This document shows positions 1 through 5,635 of a stretch of DNA of 6,502 nt, in pieces. The first letter of the stretch is position 1. The number at the start of each line of letters is the position of its first letter. Both the position numbers and the translations under genes were made by a program. Source of the DNA: an uncultured Microcoleaceae cyanobacterium (lineage in GTDB: Bacteria > Cyanobacteriota > Cyanobacteriia > Cyanobacteriales > Microcoleaceae); contig CALKCV010000534.1 of the NCBI GenBank assembly GCA_938083405.1, positions 1 to 6,502 on the forward strand, written 5' to 3'. The notes under the pieces were generated by a model. The model worked only from the letters and a program-made list of their open reading frames with translations, had not been told where the DNA came from and did no database searches.

Positions 1-312
1 AGCTTCGATTAAATCGGTAATTTCTTCTCTATCGATGCTGTTATCGCCATTTTTATCCTGAAGTTTGTAGGAAAATTTCAGTTTTTCTTCCGGCGTAGCA
101 AAAACAAGTTGTTCTACCGCGTTTAAGAATTCTTCCACATCCACAGTGCCGCTATTATCGGTATCGAATATGGAGAAAAGTCGGGATGCTAAATATTCGT
201 CTTTTAGTCCCAAAGCTTGCTTAAATTCAGATAGATCTATTTGTTGGTCTTCTCCAGCAATTTGAGTGAAGACCTGTCGCAATTCTTCTAAAGTTTCTCT
301 TGGTCTGTCCAT
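1..312 (-). CDS. EF-hand calcium-binding protein, N-terminal part (possible NOX5-like NADPH oxidase)
   Basis: Reading the minus strand from the ATG at 312-310 gives 104 open codons with no stop before the window's left edge, so the C-terminus is missing. Two canonical EF-hand loops are visible: residues 50-61 (DTDNSGTVDVEE, ligands D50, D52, S54, T56, D58, E61) and residues 86-97 (DKNGDNSIDREE, ligands D86, N88, D90, S92, D94, E97). The second loop has Asn instead of the usual Gly at position 6. Residues 20-31 look like a degenerate first EF-hand that has lost its ligands. There is no signal peptide or membrane segment in the visible part. The arrangement (LEELRQVFTQIAG, an ALGLKDEY linker, then paired EF-hands with LVFAT after the first) resembles from memory the regulatory N-terminus of cyanobacterial NOX5-like NADPH oxidases, in which calcium controls a ferric-reductase-like membrane oxidase. 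A stand-alone calmodulin-like protein is also possible. EF-hand identity is firm; the oxidase assignment is inference. Confidence 0.85.
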   Translation of the reverse strand, partial: MDRPRETLEELRQVFTQIAGEDQQIDLSEFKQALGLKDEYLASRLFSIFDTDNSGTVDVEEFLNAVEQLVFATPEEKLKFSYKLQDKNGDNSIDREEITDLIEA

Positions 313-344
313 AGTTGATTTAACAACAACGCTTTTTCTCGACA

Positions 345-371
345 ATTCTACTTTACTATAGAATTGGTCAA
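345..371 (-). promoter_or_regulatory. Candidate promoter of the EF-hand gene
   Basis: On the minus strand, TTGACC (366-371) resembles a -35 box and TAGAAT (345-350) a -10 box. They lie 15 bases apart, which is short, and about 33 bases upstream of the EF-hand start codon. The -35-like box overlaps one arm of an 8-bp inverted repeat (367-374 with 424-431). This is motif matching in AT-rich DNA and could be chance. Confidence 0.25.
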
Positions 372-379
372 GTATTTTT

Positions 380-394
380 AGAAACTAGGTTTCT
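380..394. repeat. Palindrome AGAAACTAGGTTTCT (copy 1)
   Basis: Perfect 6-bp arms (AGAAAC / GTTTCT) around a 3-base centre. A closely related palindrome lies 37 bases downstream at 432-446. AGAAAC/GTTTCT palindromes are, from general knowledge, a common intergenic repeat in filamentous cyanobacteria. It sits just upstream of the candidate EF-hand promoter, so an operator role cannot be excluded. Confidence 0.6.
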
Positions 395-431
395 TTTTCA
401 AAAAACGCCAATATTTTGTTAGGTACTTGAC

Positions 432-446
432 AGAAACCTGGTTTCT
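432..446. repeat. Palindrome AGAAACCTGGTTTCT (copy 2)
   Basis: Perfect 7-bp arms (AGAAACC / GGTTTCT) around a single T. It is the second copy of the element at 380-394, differing only in the central bases. The base just before it ends TACTTGAC (424-431), which is the reverse complement of GTCAAGTA at 367-374, so the two palindromes lie between or beside inverted 8-bp arms. Confidence 0.6.
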
Positions 447-589
447 TGAGTGCTTCTCTATGCGGGTGCGCTGTCAATAGACTTGGCCGCGTTTATAAGG
501 AATTGCTGGCCAATACGCGCGATCTAGCTTTCATGGGTAGGAGAGCATCTCAATGCAAGAAGAAAAGCAATAATTTTCCGCTTTTTGGT

Positions 590-627
590 AATCAAAAATT
601 AAAAATCAAAAATCAAATATTAAATAT
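590..627. repeat. A-rich degenerate tandem repeat
   Basis: The segment repeats units such as ATCAAAAATT and AAATCAAAAATC with small variations, and is almost free of G. Such A-rich spacers built from AATCAAA-like units are frequent between cyanobacterial genes. No function is assigned. Confidence 0.5.
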
Positions 628-707
628 GTGATGCACCCCATCGGTAGCCCGTGAAGGCGCGGTTTTTTCTAAGAAACTTTTGTGCTTTGCTCTTGGCAAC
701 TTATTGA

Positions 708-732
708 TTATTAATTGGGAACTTATTAATTG
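708..732. repeat. Direct repeat TTATTAATTG, two copies
   Basis: TTATTAATTG occurs at 708-717 and again at 723-732, a 15-base period, ending 7 bases before the DUF429 start codon. The flanking AACTTATT (698-705 and 720-727) overlaps the same pattern. It lies where a promoter or 5' leader would be expected, but no convincing -35/-10 pair is seen. Confidence 0.4.
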
Positions 733-739
733 ACTAAAT

Positions 740-1477
740 ATGATTAAATTTCTAGGAATAGACCTCGGTTGGAGAACCGGTGCTAGCGGTTTATGTTGTT
801 TGCAATGGGAAAGCGATCGCCTCCAAATATTAAACCTAGATCGTAAAGAAGCGATCGCCGATATCCTCGCCTGGATCGATAAATTTGCTCCGAAAAAAAC
901 TTCAGCAATAATCGCCGTCGATGCCCCAACAATTATTCCCAATACCACCGGCATGAGAGTCCCCGATAAACTAGCTCATAAATATTTCGGTCGCTACCAC
1001 GCCGGCTGTTATCCGGCCAATCTCAATCGACCTTTTGCCGAGCGAACTGTTGCATTTGGGATAAGTTTAGAAAGCAAAGGATTTGCTCACGCCCCTACTA
1101 TTCAACCGCAAAAATTAGACCGCTATCAAATCGAAGTCTATCCCCATCCAGCCATAGTAAATTTATTTCAACTAGACCGCATTCTCAAATATAAAAAAGG
1201 CAAACTGGCAGACAGAAAAAAAGAATTAATCAAATTGCATCGATATATTATTAAGGTATTGCCAACGAAGGAACCAGCCTTAGAAATTAACGAATTAATC
1301 GCCGAGTTTCCACCAATTCAAAATATGGCATCTCTTAAAGCTTATGAAGATAAATTAGATAGCGTAATTTGCGCTTATGTTGCCGCCCATTGGTGGTATT
1401 GGGGAGAAGAAAAAAACTTAGTTATGGGCGATCGCTCCACCGGTTACATCGTTGTTCCTTGCTCGGACAAAGCCTAA
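740..1477 (+). CDS. DUF429 family protein, predicted RNase H-fold nuclease
   Basis: The 245-residue product matches the DUF429 family pattern along its whole length. It opens with GIDLGW (6-11), has AVDAPT at 59-64, a CYPAN-type segment near residue 91, EVYPHPA at 132-138, DSVICAYVAAH at 207-217, and closes with GYIVVP near the C-terminus. The acidic residues D8, D61, E132 and D207 fall in positions expected for metal ligands of an RNase H-like fold; that family is predicted, not proven, to be a nuclease. No signal peptide or membrane segment is seen, so it is probably cytosolic. The ATG at 740 places the first beta-strand motif right at the N-terminus, which supports the start, although no Shine-Dalgarno sequence is visible. 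Three HIP1 sites fall inside the gene. The next gene starts 31 bases downstream on the same strand, so co-transcription is possible. The substrate is unknown. Confidence 0.85.
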   Translation: MIKFLGIDLGWRTGASGLCCLQWESDRLQILNLDRKEAIADILAWIDKFAPKKTSAIIAVDAPTIIPNTTGMRVPDKLAHKYFGRYHAGCYPANLNRPFAERTVAFGISLESKGFAHAPTIQPQKLDRYQIEVYPHPAIVNLFQLDRILKYKKGKLADRKKELIKLHRYIIKVLPTKEPALEINELIAEFPPIQNMASLKAYEDKLDSVICAYVAAHWWYWGEEKNLVMGDRSTGYIVVPCSDKA

Positions 1478-1508
1478 AATTAAACCAAAACAAGGGACGA
1501 TTAGAAAT

Positions 1509-2069
1509 ATGAGCGATAACATGGGTCAACTGAAAACAGAAGTAAGCGCCCTGGAAGCAGAAATAGAGGCCCTCCAAGTAGAAATAGACAAACTCCGAGA
1601 AAGGCGATCGTCCTTCCGGGTAGCCGTCAGCTTCCCCAAAAACAACTCCCCAGAAGCGATCGCTGGGTTCCAACGACAAAAAGCCAAAGAGGCAGCGCGG
1701 TGGTCCGAGGAACTTCAAGAAATTAACCGAGACCTCAAACCCTTAGAAGCGCAACTGGCCCAAAAGCAAGAGGAACTGGCCCCATTAGCGAGCCAACTTC
1801 AATGGCAAGAATTGGAAGAACGAATCCACGAGGGGGGCCAACGGTTACAAGAGCAGGTGACGAAAATCAACCAATTGGCCGATGGCCTAAATGCAGAAAT
1901 CTCGACCCTCAAAGAGATTTACCGAGAAGTCAACCCCGCGTACTGCCAGTGGTTGCAGAAGTCGGTCAAGGTAGTTGAATTTAAGTCAAAAACCATTCCT
2001 TATGTCTTTGTGAAAAAGGACGGGTTTATTTTAAGCAACAAAAAGATCGAGGGGGATGGTCAGGAGTAG
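1509..2069 (+). CDS. Coiled-coil protein of unknown function
   Basis: A 186-residue protein I do not recognise. The frame is open further upstream to a TTG at 1452 inside the DUF429 gene, but the ATG at 1509 (MSDNMGQL) is preferred because it removes the overlap; a second ATG at 1521 is also possible. From residue 8 hydrophobic residues recur at perfect heptad spacing (L8, V12, L15, I19, L22, I26, L29), a clear coiled coil, followed by a break with FRVAVSFP and NSPEAI. A second long helical Glu/Gln/Leu-rich stretch covers about 55-140. The C-terminal part (about 143-186) is different: Pro-Ala-Tyr-Cys, then a basic, possibly beta-rich KSKTIPYVFVKKDG segment. There is no signal peptide or transmembrane segment. 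It lies 31 bases after DUF429 and 50 bases before hemE on the same strand. A structural or scaffold role would fit, but is only a guess. Confidence 0.75.
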   Translation: MSDNMGQLKTEVSALEAEIEALQVEIDKLRERRSSFRVAVSFPKNNSPEAIAGFQRQKAKEAARWSEELQEINRDLKPLEAQLAQKQEELAPLASQLQWQELEERIHEGGQRLQEQVTKINQLADGLNAEISTLKEIYREVNPAYCQWLQKSVKVVEFKSKTIPYVFVKKDGFILSNKKIEGDGQE

Positions 2070-2119
2070 CGGGCCTCTGGTATTATCGAAGGTTTTGAAG
2101 GTATTTAGGTAAAAATAAC

Positions 2120-3184
2120 ATGGCAGAATCAAGCGAAGTCCCATATTTATTGCGGGCAACTCGTGGGGAATCATTGCCGCGTCCGCCAGTCTGGATGATG
2201 CGTCAAGCAGGCCGCTACATGAAAATTTATCGGGATCTGCGAGAAAAATATCCCTCCTTTCGCGATCGCTCGGAAAATCCAGAATTGGCAATTGAAATTT
2301 CCTTACAGCCTTTTCGGGCTTTTGAACCGGACGGAGTGATTTTATTTTCCGACATTTTAACCCCACTGCCGGGAATGGGAATTAACTTTCAAATCGTCGA
2401 AAGCAAAGGTCCGATTATCGATCCCCCCATACGCAGTTTATCTCAGATAGAAGAAATTTATCCCCTGCAACCGGAAGAGTCCCTGCCTTTTATTAAGGAA
2501 ATTTTGCAAACTCTCAGAGCAGAAGTAGGGAACAAAGCGGCTGTTTTGGGATTTGTCGGGGCGCCTTGGACTCTGGCAGCTTATTCCATTGAGGGCAAGA
2601 GTTCCAAAGATTATCGCATAATTAAAAGTATGGCTTTTAGCGAACCTGCCATGCTGCATCAATTTTTGGGCAAATTGGCAGACTCCATCGCCACTTACGT
2701 TCGCTACCAGATCGACTGCGGCGCCCAAGTGGTCCAGATGTTCGACTCTTGGGCGGGGCAACTGAGTCCCCAAGACTACGACACCTTTGCTTTGCCCTAC
2801 CAGAAAAGGGTTGTAGAGCAAGTTAAAGCGACTCACCCCGAAACTCCGTTAATCCTTTATATTAATGGCAGTGCCGGACTGCTCGAAAGAATGCCCAGTT
2901 GCGGTGTCGATTTTGTCAGCGTGGATTGGACGGTGGACATGGCAGAGGCCCGCCAGCGCTTGGGTCCGAATGTGGGAGTTCAGGGAAATATCGATCCTTG
3001 CGCTTTATTTGGTTCCAAGGACTTTATTAAGTCGCGAGTATTGGAAACTATTCGCAAGGCGGGCGATCGCTCTCATATCCTCAATTTAGGACACGGCGTT
3101 TTGCAAAAAACTCCTGAAGAAAATGTCGCTTTCTTTTTTGAAACCGCCAAACAAGCTGACAAGTTATTAGCAGCTTCTTCTTAA
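2120..3184 (+). CDS. hemE: Uroporphyrinogen decarboxylase
   Basis: The enzyme removes the four acetate carboxyls of uroporphyrinogen III to give coproporphyrinogen III, a cytosolic step shared by haem, chlorophyll and bilin synthesis. The 354-residue length is typical. The first family signature PPVWMMRQAGRY is at 22-33, with R28 and R32 expected to bind substrate carboxylates. FSDIL (76-80) supplies the key aspartate D78. The second signature, GFVGAPWTLAAYSIEG, covers 144-159 with the conserved tyrosine Y155. LGHGV (323-327) carries the conserved histidine H325. QMFDSWAG, YINGS and VGVQGNIDP blocks follow the family order. All catalytic positions are intact. The ATG at 2120 gives the normal N-terminus; the preceding stop is 50 bases upstream and no strong Shine-Dalgarno is seen. 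TATTAT at 2081-2086 could be a -10 box but lacks a clear -35. A 12-bp inverted repeat follows the stop codon. Confidence 0.98.
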   Translation: MAESSEVPYLLRATRGESLPRPPVWMMRQAGRYMKIYRDLREKYPSFRDRSENPELAIEISLQPFRAFEPDGVILFSDILTPLPGMGINFQIVESKGPIIDPPIRSLSQIEEIYPLQPEESLPFIKEILQTLRAEVGNKAAVLGFVGAPWTLAAYSIEGKSSKDYRIIKSMAFSEPAMLHQFLGKLADSIATYVRYQIDCGAQVVQMFDSWAGQLSPQDYDTFALPYQKRVVEQVKATHPETPLILYINGSAGLLERMPSCGVDFVSVDWTVDMAEARQRLGPNVGVQGNIDPCALFGSKDFIKSRVLETIRKAGDRSHILNLGHGVLQKTPEENVAFFFETAKQADKLLAASS

Positions 3185-3194
3185 GATGGCTTTG

Positions 3195-3231
3195 AGATTT
3201 GAGATTGTCTTTTATGGCTAATCTCAAATCT
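3195..3231. repeat. Perfect 12-bp inverted repeat after hemE
   Basis: AGATTTGAGATT (3195-3206) and its exact reverse complement AATCTCAAATCT (3220-3231) enclose a 13-base loop. It begins 10 bases after the hemE stop and is AT-rich, with no strong T tract (TAATTTAATA follows), so it is a weak terminator candidate at best. The GAGATTT-like units recall cyanobacterial intergenic repeats. It could also protect the hemE mRNA end from exonucleases. Confidence 0.65.
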
Positions 3232-3260
3232 AATTTAATACTTCTAACTCCTATCCCCTG

Positions 3261-4274
3261 ATGAACTTTAAAAAGATTTTTATAACTGGCGCTAGTGGCT
3301 GTATCGGTCACTATATTGTTGAAACCTTAATTCAAGAAACTAAGCACGAACTTTACCTTTTAGTTCGAAACCGCGATAAATTAAAAATAGATTGCAACGC
3401 CCGTCCGGGTATCCATATATTAGAATCCGATCTGCGAGAAATAAGTCGCTGGGGGGAGATTCTTCAAACGATAGACGTGGCAATTTTAGCTGCAACGGCC
3501 TGGGGAGGGACTCAGGAAGTTTTTGATATCAACGTTGTCAAAACTATTAAGTTGCTGAAGTTACTAAATCCAGAAGTTTGCGAAAATGCGATCTATTTTT
3601 CCACCGCAAGCGTCCTGGATCGCCATAACCGATTGCTTACAGAAGCGAATCAATTTGGAACGGATTATATTCGTTCCAAATATGAACTTTTATCTCAGAT
3701 ATCGCGAATGAGAGGCTTGCCGCAAATTACGGCTGTTTTTCCGACTTTAGTATTAGGAGGAGACGGGGTAAAACCCTATTCTCATTTATCTTCTGGTTTG
3801 CCGGACATTGTCAAACATATTAATCTGATGCGCTGGTTGAGAGCGGATGGAAGTTTTCACTTTATCCATGCTGAGGATATCGCTCGGGTGGTTCGATATT
3901 TGGTGGATAATCCGCCAGAAGCAAATGGAGCAATGAGAAAGTTGGTTTTGGGTAACTCGGCAGTAACGGTAAACCAAGCTATAAAAGAGGTTTGTAAGTA
4001 TCTAAATAAGTTTAATTTGTTTGGTTTTCCTCTGTCGTCGTGGTTGGTGGAGGTGTTAATTTTCGCGTTCCGGGTGAAAATGGCTCCTTGGGATAGATTC
4101 TGTTTGGATTATCGCCATTTTACTTATGACAATCCGGTTAATCCCGCAACTTTTGGTTTGCCGAGTTATTGTTCTACGATGGGAGATGTTTTAAGAACTC
4201 GGGGGATTTCTCGTAAGGGAAAAGTTAGCTTGCCTCCAGCGATAGAAATGTCTGCTGTGGAGTCGAGTCATTAA
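3261..4274 (+). CDS. NAD(P)-dependent epimerase/dehydratase-like protein (extended SDR)
   Basis: The 337-residue protein has the N-terminal Rossmann dinucleotide-binding motif TGASGCIG (9-16; TGxxGxxG, typical of extended short-chain dehydrogenases). D57-L58 is the usual acidic/hydrophobic pair after beta-3. FSTAS (113-117) provides the active-site serine/threonine strand, and Y136 with K140 (YIRSK) forms the YxxxK catalytic pair, so it is probably an active oxidoreductase or epimerase. FHFIHAEDIARVV, soon after residue 190, is the conserved segment typical of NAD-dependent epimerases. Residues 253-272 form a hydrophobic stretch (LFGFPLSSWLVEVLIFAF) that could contact a membrane or a lipid-like substrate. 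The substrate cannot be read from the sequence; sugar-nucleotide, isoprenoid or steroid-like compounds are all possible. It follows hemE by 76 bases that contain an inverted repeat, and ends just before a strong terminator. No HIP1 site lies inside it. Confidence 0.9.
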   Translation: MNFKKIFITGASGCIGHYIVETLIQETKHELYLLVRNRDKLKIDCNARPGIHILESDLREISRWGEILQTIDVAILAATAWGGTQEVFDINVVKTIKLLKLLNPEVCENAIYFSTASVLDRHNRLLTEANQFGTDYIRSKYELLSQISRMRGLPQITAVFPTLVLGGDGVKPYSHLSSGLPDIVKHINLMRWLRADGSFHFIHAEDIARVVRYLVDNPPEANGAMRKLVLGNSAVTVNQAIKEVCKYLNKFNLFGFPLSSWLVEVLIFAFRVKMAPWDRFCLDYRHFTYDNPVNPATFGLPSYCSTMGDVLRTRGISRKGKVSLPPAIEMSAVESSH

Positions 4275-4279
4275 GCGTT

Positions 4280-4313
4280 AAATCCCCCCCAACCTCCCAA
4301 AGGGGGATTTTTT
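4280..4313 (+). terminator. Rho-independent-type terminator after the SDR gene
   Basis: AAATCCCCC (4280-4288) pairs perfectly with GGGGGATTT (4302-4310) across a 13-base loop, and the right arm runs into six T residues (4308-4313). It starts 5 bases after the SDR stop codon. C5/G5 hairpins of this kind are also a widespread intergenic repeat in cyanobacteria, so it may be both. It should insulate the downstream ATPase unit from read-through. Confidence 0.75.
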
Positions 4314-4321
4314 GATGGGGA

Positions 4322-4338
4322 TGGAGGCGATCGCTACT
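4322..4338. repeat. Left copy of a 17-base direct repeat flanking the ATPase/DUF4276 pair
   Basis: TGGAGGCGATCGCTACT matches TGGTGGCGATCGCTACT at 6309-6325 in 16 of 17 positions, in the same orientation. The core contains a HIP1 octamer, but five further bases of the uninterrupted 13-base match (GGCGATCGCTACT) lie outside it, and none of the other seven HIP1 sites in the window shares them all. The pair brackets the two-gene unit and could be a footprint of insertion. HIP1 abundance makes chance a real alternative. Confidence 0.45.
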
Positions 4339-4339
4339 G

Positions 4340-4356
4340 CCTGTAAATCCAACAGG
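4340..4356. promoter_or_regulatory. Small inverted repeat upstream of the ATPase gene
   Basis: CCTGT (4340-4344) and ACAGG (4352-4356) form a 5-bp inverted repeat with a 7-base centre, 28 bases before the ATPase start codon. Its place would suit an operator or a leader hairpin, but such a short repeat may be chance. No convincing -35/-10 pair is visible between the terminator and the gene. Confidence 0.2.
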
Positions 4357-4371
4357 TCGCATCTACCAATT

Positions 4372-4376
4372 AGAGG
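4372..4376 (+). promoter_or_regulatory. Shine-Dalgarno sequence of the ATPase gene
   Basis: AGAGG is placed 8 bases before the ATG at 4385. It is the clearest ribosome-binding site in the window and supports that start codon. Confidence 0.6.
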
Positions 4377-4384
4377 TAACAATT

Positions 4385-5611
4385 ATGATTTCAAAAATAA
4401 CATTAGAAAATTTTTTTAGCTTCAGAGAGGCGACGAACATAGAACTTAATTCAGGTGTTAATATTCTCCTGGGAATTAATGGCAGTGGCAAATCCAATTT
4501 TCTCAAAACAATCCAGTTACTTTATGAGAGTATTATCGGCAACGGTTTGGAAGAATTATTTTTAAAAAAATGGAGCGGTTTTAATACAGTTGCCAATTTT
4601 AATAACGATGGAAAAGACTATATAAAACTGTCGTTTGAGTTTGATAAAGATGCTATTAAAAAGATAACAAGTCAAGAAGGCTATCAATTTCAAACTAATC
4701 CTACTTATGAAATCGAAATCTCTAAATTAGGTCAAACTTCATATTATTTAAAAGAAAAATTATCTGCCCCAAGCATTAGAGAGGGCGAAGCCGATTTTAT
4801 CTTTATGGAAATGGATAACGGGCGGGGTATTATTTCGACGCGGGAAGAGGGAAAAGTTGGTATCCAAAGATATCCGCAAGAGAATAAAAAGCTGACTTTT
4901 AAATCTACCGAACCGGTGTTGAGACAAATATCGGAACCCGAGAGATTTTATCCCCATTTTACTTTAAAGAGAGCTTTAGAAGAGGCTTCTATTTATTTTT
5001 ATTTTAATACGACTTTTTCTAGTCCCATCCGACAACCCTCTAGCTATGGTACTGAAACCAAATTGTTACCGGACGGACACAATTTGATGACGATTCTCAA
5101 TCAAATTAAAAATAATCATCCTTTATACTACGATAAAATCGAAGAGGCTATTAAGAAAATAAACCCGCATTTTAAAGATATCAATTCTGCTGCTTTTGGT
5201 TCTAAGTTGTATCTGGTACTTCGAGAAGAGTGTCTGGCAAAAACCGTTTCGATCGAACAAATTTCAGAAGGAACTCTCAGTTATCTGCTTCTGCTATCAA
5301 TATTATTTAACCCGGAACGAGGCAATTTAATATGTATTGAGGAACCGGAAACTAATCTCCATCCCGATATGATAAACACAATATCAAATGCAATAAAGGA
5401 AGCATCAAAAGACACGCAAATTATAATTACAACACATTCGCCATTGTTGCTGAATTTATTCGAGATAGAGGATGTTTTAATCTTTGAGAAAAGCGATCGC
5501 AACGAGACAGAGGTTAAGGTTAAGTCGTCGGATGAATTTGAGGACTGGATGGATGATTTTCTGGTCGGTCAAGCTTGGTTACAAGGTTTAATAGGTGGAA
5601 AAAGATGGTAA
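4385..5611 (+). CDS. SMC/RecF-like AAA family ATPase, probable first component of a two-gene defence-type system
   Basis: The 408-residue protein has all motifs of an ABC-type (RecF/SMC/OLD-like) ATPase. The N-terminus ISKITLENFFSF is the usual first strand. The Walker A motif GINGSGKS is at 30-37 and is followed by N38. An ABC-signature-like SEGTL is at 294-298, Walker B LICIEEPE at 315-322 with the catalytic E320, the D-loop-like NLHP at 324-327, and the switch histidine H351 in TTHSP (349-353). The middle region (about 60-280) is an insertion that lacks the zinc hook and long coiled coils of true SMC or Rad50, as in AAA_21/AAA_15-type proteins. There is no C-terminal TOPRIM, so it is not a single-chain OLD/GajA nuclease; that role seems moved to the next gene, 24 bases downstream. 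The C-terminal LVGQAWLQGLIGG resembles the tail of ATPases paired with DUF4276. One 60-base block (4561-4620) has only 17 G+C. It probably binds DNA or a protein partner and signals by nucleotide state; the trigger is unknown. Confidence 0.9.
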   Translation: MISKITLENFFSFREATNIELNSGVNILLGINGSGKSNFLKTIQLLYESIIGNGLEELFLKKWSGFNTVANFNNDGKDYIKLSFEFDKDAIKKITSQEGYQFQTNPTYEIEISKLGQTSYYLKEKLSAPSIREGEADFIFMEMDNGRGIISTREEGKVGIQRYPQENKKLTFKSTEPVLRQISEPERFYPHFTLKRALEEASIYFYFNTTFSSPIRQPSSYGTETKLLPDGHNLMTILNQIKNNHPLYYDKIEEAIKKINPHFKDINSAAFGSKLYLVLREECLAKTVSIEQISEGTLSYLLLLSILFNPERGNLICIEEPETNLHPDMINTISNAIKEASKDTQIIITTHSPLLLNLFEIEDVLIFEKSDRNETEVKVKSSDEFEDWMDDFLVGQAWLQGLIGGKRW

Positions 5612-5635
5612 AGCTGGATAAATTAAAGTAACAAA

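Larger units (their letters stand above)
313..739. other. Divergent intergenic spacer with small repeats, no supported gene
   Basis: This 427-base stretch separates the minus-strand EF-hand gene from the plus-strand DUF429 gene. It holds a candidate EF-hand promoter, two AGAAAC/GTTTCT palindromes, a more GC-rich block at about 451-560, an A-rich repeat (590-627) and a direct repeat just before the DUF429 start. A 61-codon open frame on the plus strand (446-631) begins with TTG inside the second palindrome and ends in the A-rich repeat, so it is not called as a gene. I see no tRNA or other recognisable RNA gene. Confidence 0.7.

Noticed and set aside
446..631. 61-codon plus-strand open frame in the left spacer
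   Set aside because: It starts with TTG inside a palindromic repeat, has no ribosome-binding site, and its C-terminal third is translated A-rich intergenic repeat. No family is recognised.
613..954. Minus-strand open frame of 113 codons overlapping the DUF429 start
   Set aside because: It runs antisense to the conserved N-terminal motifs of DUF429 and shows no family resemblance; it is a shadow frame.
1452..1508. Upstream TTG start extending the coiled-coil gene by 19 codons
   Set aside because: It would overlap the end of the well-supported DUF429 gene, and the added residues are basic and do not continue the heptad pattern. The ATG at 1509 is simpler.
4280..4310. CCCCC/GGGGG hairpin as part of a CRISPR or mobile-element end
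   Set aside because: There is a single copy, no regularly spaced repeats or transposase nearby, and its T tract and position after a stop codon fit a terminator.
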